A stretch of 12,323 bases of DNA from Gallionellaceae bacterium (GTDB lineage Bacteria > Pseudomonadota > Gammaproteobacteria > Burkholderiales > Gallionellaceae), in contig PLYB01000234.1 in NCBI GenBank assembly GCA_003151655.1, positions 1-12,323 on the forward strand, read 5' to 3'. The notes beneath the pieces were generated by a model. It saw only the letters and a list, made by a program, of their open reading frames with translations, did no database searches and was not told the origin of the DNA. The position numbers were made by a program, and so were the translations under genes. Shown one piece after another: positions 7,109-12,323 of this stretch. Numbering within the stretch: position 1 is the first letter of the stretch; each line of letters starts with the position of its first letter.

Positions 7109-7134
7109 GAAGATTATCCCGGAAGATTATCCCG
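7109..7134. repeat. 13-bp perfect tandem duplication over the stop codon of the vWA gene
   Basis: GAAGATTATCCCG occurs twice back to back (7109-7121 and 7122-7134). The stop codon of the vWA gene (TAA, minus strand 7116-7114) lies in the first-listed copy. Because 13 is not a multiple of 3, the duplication shifts the reading frame of everything downstream. Confidence 0.95.
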
Positions 7135-7881
7135 AATAAGTCCCGACTTTTTATTGGTGTTTTTAGTGTCGCCAAAAAACCAATTCCAGAACTTGTCGCG
7201 ACATTCCAGCACTGGTCTGGTGATGTTATGTCTCGGGATAAGGTTCATATGAATGTCTGCGTTATCGAATGAGGGACGTTCGACCGAGCCGATGCGACTA
7301 TCGCGAAAAAGTTGGATATTTTTTTCGCTGCTATTGCATTTGTACATGGAGAACTTGGGCGTATTTTCAATAAAGTCAGAGAAAACCAGTAAATGCGTTA
7401 CGTCAGTAGATCTGAAATGTTTGTCATCAAGCGATAAATCGATAAGCGCCTGCGCAATGGGCGACTCATCAGAGTCCTCAATTTTTGAACCCAGTTCACG
7501 TACCAGAGGTTTCTTGAAGTTTTCTTCAAAATCTCTTTTCAGGCGTTTAACATCTTCGATGCTGCGGTTACCTTCTTCAGGGGCTTTGCAGGCAGAGAAT
7601 GTCGGCTTCAGGTTACTTTTTGATAGCTGTGACAGCGTGTACACAGAGACCAGCTCTCCCTCCCGTGTATTGGTTTCAACAAACTGCCAAGCCCGATCAA
7701 CAATGGTCTCAATAGTTTGAGCTGGCACACTCTCACTATGATCCAGCACGATCACTGTTTTGGCATGAACATCCGGGTCACAAATCGGTTTCGGGGTTAG
7801 CAGAAGTTTGGCCGCAAGCAGCAAACCGAGAAATACCGCCGATCCGCCAATGATCAGCCACGCTTTTTTTCTGGTATTCAT
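7114..7881 (-). CDS. Membrane-anchored von Willebrand factor A-domain protein (255 aa, C-terminus probably truncated)
   Basis: The N-terminus MNTRKK followed by a hydrophobic helix (about 7-27) indicates an uncleaved anchor with the rest in the periplasm. Residues 41-180 match a vWA fold: a hydrophobic strand into Asp47-His-Ser49-Glu-Ser51 (the DxSxS metal-binding MIDAS), ESPIAQAL near 139-146 at the position of the second MIDAS loop, and the strand HLLVFSDF with Asp169 as the third MIDAS element. vWA domains usually mediate metal-dependent protein binding. Cys34, 98, 182 and 227 may form disulfides. The ATG overlaps the stop of the upstream gene (ATGA at 7881-7878), implying translational coupling. 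A 13-bp tandem duplication at the 3' end gives the present ending Leu-Pro-Gly-stop. The single-copy frame would give 264 aa. No partner or ligand is known to me. Confidence 0.8.
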   Translation of the reverse strand: MNTRKKAWLIIGGSAVFLGLLLAAKLLLTPKPICDPDVHAKTVIVLDHSESVPAQTIETIVDRAWQFVETNTREGELVSVYTLSQLSKSNLKPTFSACKAPEEGNRSIEDVKRLKRDFEENFKKPLVRELGSKIEDSDESPIAQALIDLSLDDKHFRSTDVTHLLVFSDFIENTPKFSMYKCNSSEKNIQLFRDSRIGSVERPSFDNADIHMNLIPRHNITRPVLECRDKFWNWFFGDTKNTNKKSGLIRDNLPG

Positions 7882-9344
7882 GCCGGGTTACTTCCGCCTT
7901 GTCTTGAACTGATCAGAGATTCTGCGCGTAGCTTAACTGCCGCCAGATATTTCTGAAACTCAATCTCGACCAGAGCATGAGTCTGCTGTTGAATTCGAAG
8001 CAAACGCTCTCCCAAAACGTTGCCGTATGCCTCGGCCAGAGTCTTGGCTTGAATAGTGACGATCTCGATTTTTGACAGTAGCGGATCAACGCGCTCGGAG
8101 CCATCAGAGTCGGGGACGACTAATACCGGCTCCTTGAAATAGTCCGGTGCAGTAGTAGTCCGAGTAGCCCGGTTGGCCGAGCGGTATGTATCCAGCACCA
8201 GATTCAGTTCGCCTTGAATTGCTTTCAAGGCTGATGCGAAAAAGGTTTGGGATGCCGTGACTTGAGCCTTTAATGCGATGGCTTGTCGCTGCTCGAACAA
8301 GATTCGTGATCTGAGGGATTCAACTTCTTGCGCAGTTTGAGTAACGCTGGCAACCGCCTCTTCAAATATGCTGTCCTTGGCATCCACGAATGATTTTTCT
8401 ATCGCCTTGTGCTGGCGATCAGATTCGCCATGTCCCGGAAATTTATCATCGAAGGTATAGCCCTTCCAGAACCCGATGACGCTACAGCCTAATCCGATAA
8501 AGAAAAGTATGAAACTCATAATGTCGATGGTCGGAAAATGTAAGGCAAAGATTCCGAACGCATCCGTGACCGCAGCTTTAAAGGATGCGGCCATCTGCGT
8601 AGTGCTGGCCTCGGCAAGATTTAAATCCGCGATTTGATTTTGCAGAAGTTGATATTGCATTCTAAATGTTGAAAAAATCAGATTCATTACGAAGCACGCG
8701 AGCAAGAATGCAGCAAGGGCGATCCGGCCGATCAGCTTCTGGTTTTTTTCCGGGAGATTACTATAGCGGAATAGTCCCCCGAGCAAAGCTGCCACTCCCA
8801 TATTGACCACCGAGACCGATAGTGCGACAAAGGCCCCGCCTAAAATCCCGGTTGATCCTTCATAAAAGAATGCGTTGGCCGCCGTCTCCAAGACAACGAA
8901 AAGAATCAGCAGTGAAAAGTGAAACAGGCGATCTTCGGGATAGCAAGCCAAATCCTTGATGCCGTTTCTTGACCTGAAGCCGTTCAGGGCCGCTCTTGCC
9001 GACATTTCATCCGCGCAGGCTGCAACCAATGCGTGGTCGCGTTTGGCAAGGACTGCGCGAAAGGCCGATTCTACGAGGTCGTGGCTGGAGTGCGACTTGC
9101 AGTCGTCATCAAGCGCCGCCACACGCTGTGCAATCTCGCTACATTGTTCTTCTGCCGCAACGAGTGAATTGGCAAGGCTGGCCTCAACGGAAAGCACGGC
9201 TTGCTTTGCCATGGTAATAGCGCTTATTTCGTGTATGTCCGGCGCAATTGATTTGGAATCCGGATGATTGACCCCACCTTCATTGGCACCAATTTTCTGA
9301 AATTCATCGCAATGAGCTGCGATAGAGCCTGCTGTGAATGCCAT
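7878..9344 (-). CDS. 4-TM coiled-coil membrane protein of unknown function, first gene of the operon (488 aa)
   Basis: I do not recognise a family. Residues 1-135 are soluble and largely helical, with several cysteines (12, 68, 82, 110, 134). Four membrane helices are visible at about 141-160, 165-192, 205-228 and 270-293, with a helical segment between the third and fourth. Residues 300-488 are long amphipathic helices, likely coiled coil, with a loop near 385-420 rich in Pro, Asp and Thr. With both ends in the cytoplasm it could scaffold the other three proteins. The start is supported by AGGAA 8 nt upstream. It overlaps the vWA gene by 4 nt, so these two at least are coupled. All three downstream genes follow within 32 bp, indicating one transcript read leftward from the 9345-9859 region. 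Confidence 0.75.
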   Translation of the reverse strand: MAFTAGSIAAHCDEFQKIGANEGGVNHPDSKSIAPDIHEISAITMAKQAVLSVEASLANSLVAAEEQCSEIAQRVAALDDDCKSHSSHDLVESAFRAVLAKRDHALVAACADEMSARAALNGFRSRNGIKDLACYPEDRLFHFSLLILFVVLETAANAFFYEGSTGILGGAFVALSVSVVNMGVAALLGGLFRYSNLPEKNQKLIGRIALAAFLLACFVMNLIFSTFRMQYQLLQNQIADLNLAEASTTQMAASFKAAVTDAFGIFALHFPTIDIMSFILFFIGLGCSVIGFWKGYTFDDKFPGHGESDRQHKAIEKSFVDAKDSIFEEAVASVTQTAQEVESLRSRILFEQRQAIALKAQVTASQTFFASALKAIQGELNLVLDTYRSANRATRTTTAPDYFKEPVLVVPDSDGSERVDPLLSKIEIVTIQAKTLAEAYGNVLGERLLRIQQQTHALVEIEFQKYLAAVKLRAESLISSRQGGSNPA

Positions 9345-9422
9345 TAAAAATATTCCTTTTTGTTACAGTATTAGGCAGTTGAAACAAGAAAGCAAAACCA
9401 GCTATTTTTCATAGCTCGCTAC

Positions 9423-9638
9423 ACATGCAATTAGCCACTGCAAAGTAAATAGCTTGGGCAACGATGGATTTTAATATCACTAACTATTCGATGCCATGCA
9501 TGTAAAAAATATCCCAGCGCACTATAACGCACAAATGGTCGTTTTCTCCTGCTGTATGTGCACAATGCATCGAGCATTGGCCCGACAAACTCCTAGCGTC
9601 GGTCAATAGTTTGAGAGATCTTTCTCGTGTTACATGCA
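9423..9638. repeat. Three copies of the heptamer ACATGCA (possible operator sites)
   Basis: ACATGCA occurs at 9423-9429 and 9632-9638 on the plus strand and at 9497-9503 on the minus strand (TGCATGT). The last two sit inside ATGCAT palindromes. Three copies within about 215 bp of a divergent promoter region suggest binding sites for a shared regulator. This is inference from clustering only. Confidence 0.4.
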
Positions 9639-9694
9639 TTTTGCCAACATGTATAACTATCTATTAAATTTACTCGAAACAAATAATTCATTGC

Positions 9695-9725
9695 TTTGAA
9701 ATATATAGCTCATGGATTTGAAATA
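9695..9725 (+). repeat. 9-bp direct repeat TTTGAAATA with 22-bp phase upstream of the chemoreceptor
   Basis: TTTGAAATA occurs at 9695-9703 and again at 9717-9725, a period of 22 bp or about two helical turns, which would place two sites on the same face of the DNA. It lies about 135 bp upstream of the chemoreceptor start. Confidence 0.4.
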
Positions 9726-9846
9726 AATACACCTTAACCTTGATGCCGTTATGGTAAATAATTGATGGACGAAGTGCCTCAACGCGCTTGATCCATCAAA
9801 TTCATAAATCTGCCGGGCATGAAACTTTCTGCACGTTTAATCAATT

Positions 9847-9853
9847 AAGAGGA
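9847..9853 (+). promoter_or_regulatory. Shine-Dalgarno deciding the chemoreceptor start
   Basis: AAGAGGA is followed by 6 nt and ATG at 9860. An in-frame ATG at 9788 lacks such a site and would add 24 polar residues in front of the membrane anchor, so 9860 is preferred. Confidence 0.8.
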
Positions 9854-9859
9854 TCGCAA

Positions 9860-12256
9860 ATGTCAATCGCAAACATGAGAGTAGGTTTCCGTCTGGGTCT
9901 TGGCTTTGCCGTCGTGATGCTCATGCTGATGGTGGTTGCATTCATCGGCATCAGCAGGCTGGCGGAACTCAATAACGACGTAGATCTGATGGCGAACGAC
10001 AAATATGTGAAATCGACACTGGTCAACGAACTTAATTTCAGGACGATGGACAATGCCCGCATCGTTCGAAACATCGTCATCCTGACCGATGAAAAGGCGA
10101 TGGCATCGAACAAGGTAAATTACGACAAGAACATCGTCAGGATCGACGAGATTTACGAGCAACTCGAAAAGCTCGTCAAGAACGGAACGGGGCGAGAACT
10201 TTTCAAGACCATGATCGAAGCCCATACCGCCTTTCGCAGCTATACAAACGAGGTCATCCAGCTTGGCTTAGCCAATAAAACAGCAGAGGCGAGCAGTGTT
10301 TTATTTGGTGAAAAATACAAGACCCAAGCAACATATTTTGCCGCCATCAAGGCGCTTTCCGTGCATCAGGATCAGGGAGTGGTAGATTCAGCAAAGCAGG
10401 CCGCCGATGATTACCTGTCTGCCCGCACCCTGATGATCTCTCTGGTTATCGTCGCGCTCTTGCTTGGAGCCGGCATTGCTTTCCTGATCATTCGCAGCCT
10501 GCTGAAGCAACTCGGTGGCGAACCGGCACAAGTGGCCGAAATCGCCGACAAGATTGCTGCGGGCGACCTGTCCAGCAAGATCGAGCTTGAGCCCGGCGAT
10601 ACAGTCAGCGCGATGGCTGCAATGCAGCGGATGAGTTCGGCGATTCAGGGCCTTATCAGCGATACTATGCGGCTGTCGCAAACGGTGGATGACGGCAAGC
10701 TTACTGCTCGTGCCGATGCCACCAAGCATTCCGGCGAGTTCCGAAAGATCATCGAAGCCGTTAATACGACCGTCGGACGATTGGTTGGATTCCTCGACAC
10801 GATGCCAATGCCTGTCATGGTCATCGATAACCAGTACAGTATCCAGTACATGAACCAAGTTGGCGCCAAGGTTGGCGGCAAGACGCCTACCGAAGTGCTT
10901 GGTAGCAAGTGCCACGACCATTTCCGCACCTCCGATTGCCACACCGAAAAGTGCGCCTGTAATCGCGCCATGCACGATGGAAGAAGTTCGAACAGCGAGA
11001 CAGATGCCCACCCCGGCTCGTTGAACCTCGACATTGCCTATACCGGTATCCCGTTGCTCAATCTCCAAGGGCAAACGGTCGGCGCCTTCGAGTTCGTGGT
11101 CGACCAGACTGACATCAAGACCGCGTCGCGGAAGTCCCAGAAAGTCGTCGAGTACCAGAAGGGGGAAAACAAGAAGCTGGTCGATAGTCTCGGCAAGATG
11201 GCCGAAGGTGACCTCAACGTTAGCCTCACCCCCGCCAATGCCGACGACGATACCAACGAGGTCAAGGAAATCTATGACGACCTTGCCCACGCGCTCAATG
11301 GCACCGTGACCACACTCAAAAACCTCGTCGGCGAAATAAAAATTTCGGTCGATTCCATCGGCACCGCCTCCAAAGAAATCGCTTCCGGCAACGCCGACCT
11401 GTCACAGCGCACCGAAGAACAAGCCTCCAGTCTGGAAGAAACCGCCGCCAGTATGGAAGAACTCACCTCGACCGTGAAGCAGAACGCCGAGAACGCCAAA
11501 CAGGCCAACCAACTGGCGCACGGTGCCAGCACGGTGGCAGAGAAGGGCGGCGCAGTGGTGCAGCAAGTCGTCGGCACCATGAGTTCCATCAACGAGTCTT
11601 CGCGCAAGATCGTGGATATTATTTCCGTGATCGACGGCATCGCCTTCCAGACCAATATTCTGGCGCTGAATGCCGCCGTGGAAGCAGCCCGTGCCGGTGA
11701 GCAAGGCCGTGGATTTGCCGTGGTCGCCGCCGAAGTGCGCAATCTGGCTCAACGTTCCGCTGCCGCCGCCAAGGAAATCAAAACGCTGATCGGCGACTCG
11801 GTAGAAAAAGTTGAAGTCGGCACCAAGCTGGTGGACGATGCGGGCAAGACCATGGAAGAAATCGTCAATGCGGTCAAACGCGTCACCGACATCATGTCCG
11901 AGATCAGCGCGGCTTCCAACGAACAAAGCCAGGGTATTGAACAGGTGAATCAGGCCATCACCCAGATGGATGAAGTCACCCAACAAAATGCTGCGCTGGT
12001 GGAAGAAGCTGCCGCTGCTGCGGAATCGCTGGAAGAGGAAGCGCAGAATCTCACCCGCTCTGTCAGCGTGTTCAAGCTGTCTGAAGGACAGCAGACAAGT
12101 GCGCCCGTCGCAGCGCGTGCCGTTGCCAAACCGGCTGCCAAAGCACCGGCCAAACACGCGGTGCCCGCCCCAGCCAAGAAATCAGCCGCCGCAGGTAAAC
12201 CCAAAGCCCTGCCAAACAAACCCGTCAAAGAAGGCGAAGAGTGGCAAGAGTTTTAA
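9860..12256 (+). CDS. Methyl-accepting chemotaxis protein: periplasmic helical sensor, HAMP, Cys-rich PAS, signalling domain, CheR-docking tail (798 aa)
   Basis: A transmembrane chemoreceptor that should control CheA through CheW. TM1 is at about 11-32, then a helical 4HB-like periplasmic sensor to about 190, TM2 at about 191-212, and HAMP at about 213-265. A PAS domain lies at about 311-416 (start TMPMPVMVIDNQYSIQYMN) with a cysteine cluster CX8CX4CXC (351, 360, 365, 367). A second HAMP-like segment (MAEGDLNVSL) lies near 436-487. The signalling domain spans about 500-735, with the conserved tip IDGIAFQTNILALNAAVEAA at about 591-610 and adjoining EQGRGFAVVAAEVRNLA. A flexible Ala/Pro/Lys-rich linker ends in EWQEF, fitting the xWxxF pentapeptide that tethers CheR/CheB. 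Methylatable Glu/Gln pairs occur in EEQASSLEETAASMEE. The ligand is unknown; the cysteine cluster suggests redox or metal/cofactor sensing. The gene is monocistronic as far as visible. Confidence 0.93.
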   Translation: MSIANMRVGFRLGLGFAVVMLMLMVVAFIGISRLAELNNDVDLMANDKYVKSTLVNELNFRTMDNARIVRNIVILTDEKAMASNKVNYDKNIVRIDEIYEQLEKLVKNGTGRELFKTMIEAHTAFRSYTNEVIQLGLANKTAEASSVLFGEKYKTQATYFAAIKALSVHQDQGVVDSAKQAADDYLSARTLMISLVIVALLLGAGIAFLIIRSLLKQLGGEPAQVAEIADKIAAGDLSSKIELEPGDTVSAMAAMQRMSSAIQGLISDTMRLSQTVDDGKLTARADATKHSGEFRKIIEAVNTTVGRLVGFLDTMPMPVMVIDNQYSIQYMNQVGAKVGGKTPTEVLGSKCHDHFRTSDCHTEKCACNRAMHDGRSSNSETDAHPGSLNLDIAYTGIPLLNLQGQTVGAFEFVVDQTDIKTASRKSQKVVEYQKGENKKLVDSLGKMAEGDLNVSLTPANADDDTNEVKEIYDDLAHALNGTVTTLKNLVGEIKISVDSIGTASKEIASGNADLSQRTEEQASSLEETAASMEELTSTVKQNAENAKQANQLAHGASTVAEKGGAVVQQVVGTMSSINESSRKIVDIISVIDGIAFQTNILALNAAVEAARAGEQGRGFAVVAAEVRNLAQRSAAAAKEIKTLIGDSVEKVEVGTKLVDDAGKTMEEIVNAVKRVTDIMSEISAASNEQSQGIEQVNQAITQMDEVTQQNAALVEEAAAAAESLEEEAQNLTRSVSVFKLSEGQQTSAPVAARAVAKPAAKAPAKHAVPAPAKKSAAAGKPKALPNKPVKEGEEWQEF

Positions 12257-12290
12257 ATAGCAGGATTGAGGATCAAGGATCGACGCGCTT

Positions 12291-12323
12291 AGTTCCCTCC
12301 CCTTGCAGGGGGAGGGCTAGGGA
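12291..12323. repeat. G/C-rich palindromic repeat, third copy, cut by the window edge
   Basis: CCCTCCCC (12295-12302), loop TTGCAG, GGGGAGGG (12309-12316) form a perfect 8-bp stem, and CTAGGGA continues a right-hand outer arm that leaves the window. It lies 34 bp after the chemoreceptor stop codon and could contribute to transcript termination. It belongs to the same repeat type as the two copies inside the permease gene. Confidence 0.7.

Larger units (their letters stand above)
9345..9859. other. 515-bp AT-rich divergent intergenic region, probable regulatory hub, no gene
   Basis: The region separates the leftward four-gene operon from the rightward chemoreceptor gene. I see no convincing coding sequence or RNA gene. 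It holds small dyads: GCTAT-TTTTC-ATAGC (9401-9415), TGTGCACA (9557-9564), CAATGC-ATCGA-GCATTG (9563-9579) and TACATG-N11-CATGTA (9631-9653), plus the repeats listed separately. For the operon, a poor promoter candidate lies on the minus strand about 30-60 bp before the start (TTTGCT, 17 bp, TAATAC). For the chemoreceptor I could not fix a promoter. Confidence 0.6.

Noticed and set aside
5099..9344. Calling the operon a Zorya phage-defence system
   Set aside because: No ZorC/ZorD/ZorE-like helicase or nuclease gene is present, the ExbD/TolR-like protein lacks a clear OmpA domain, and vWA is not a Zorya component. Only the stator analogy is retained.
9724..9752. Flagellar sigma-28-like promoter (TAAA ... 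GCCGTTAT) upstream of the chemoreceptor
   Set aside because: The -10 part matches six of eight bases, but the spacer is 17 instead of about 15, so it is not convincing.
9788..9859. Upstream ATG extending the chemoreceptor by 24 residues
   Set aside because: The ATG at 9860 has AAGAGGA at 6 nt and gives the standard short N-terminus before the first membrane helix.
10388..11290. Long minus-strand open frame (300 codons) inside the chemoreceptor gene
   Set aside because: It is antisense to strongly conserved PAS and HAMP coding sequence and has no family features; a by-product of codon bias.

Overview
The window most resembles a betaproteobacterial chromosome, possibly Gallionellaceae/Nitrosomonadales. 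This is inferred from protein character (AspC-type aminotransferase, DUF2164, a YbbP-like permease, a CheR-tethered chemoreceptor) and from the short G/C-palindromic repeats. No rRNA or other taxonomic marker is present, so the assignment is tentative.

Left part (1-3384): the start of an aspartate-type aminotransferase gene (minus strand, running off the left edge, TTG start with a good Shine-Dalgarno), a small DUF2164 gene (minus), and divergently a full-length YbbP-like FtsX/MacB-family permease (plus). The permease gene carries two in-frame copies of a G/C-rich palindromic repeat. A third copy of the same type lies at the right edge of the window.

Middle (3465-9344): an exported protein with a coiled coil and a formylglycine-generating-enzyme-like (FGE) domain that lacks the catalytic cysteines (plus). 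It converges, across a 46-bp palindromic repeat, on a tight four-gene minus-strand operon. In transcription order the operon encodes a 4-TM coiled-coil protein (488 aa), a membrane-anchored von Willebrand A (vWA) protein with a MIDAS motif (255 aa), a 4-TM protein with a long cytoplasmic coiled coil (451 aa), and a single-TM protein (202 aa) whose membrane helix starts with the Val-Asp-Phe signature of ExbD/TolR/MotB stator subunits. I read the last two as a candidate ion-driven stator pair (TolQ-TolR, MotA-MotB or ZorA-ZorB like) joined to a periplasmic vWA module. I do not recognise this combination as a named system, and it is the best candidate here for something undescribed. A 13-bp tandem duplication spans the stop codon of the vWA gene. 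Removing one copy restores an 11-residue tail whose stop codon would overlap the next gene's start.

Right part (9345-12323): a 515-bp AT-rich divergent intergenic region holding three copies of ACATGCA, several dyads and a 22-bp-phased direct repeat, then a methyl-accepting chemotaxis protein. The chemoreceptor has a 4-helix-bundle-type sensor, HAMP, a cysteine-rich PAS domain, a signalling domain and a C-terminal CheR-docking pentapeptide. All functional statements rest on reading the sequence and on family knowledge; no database search was run.
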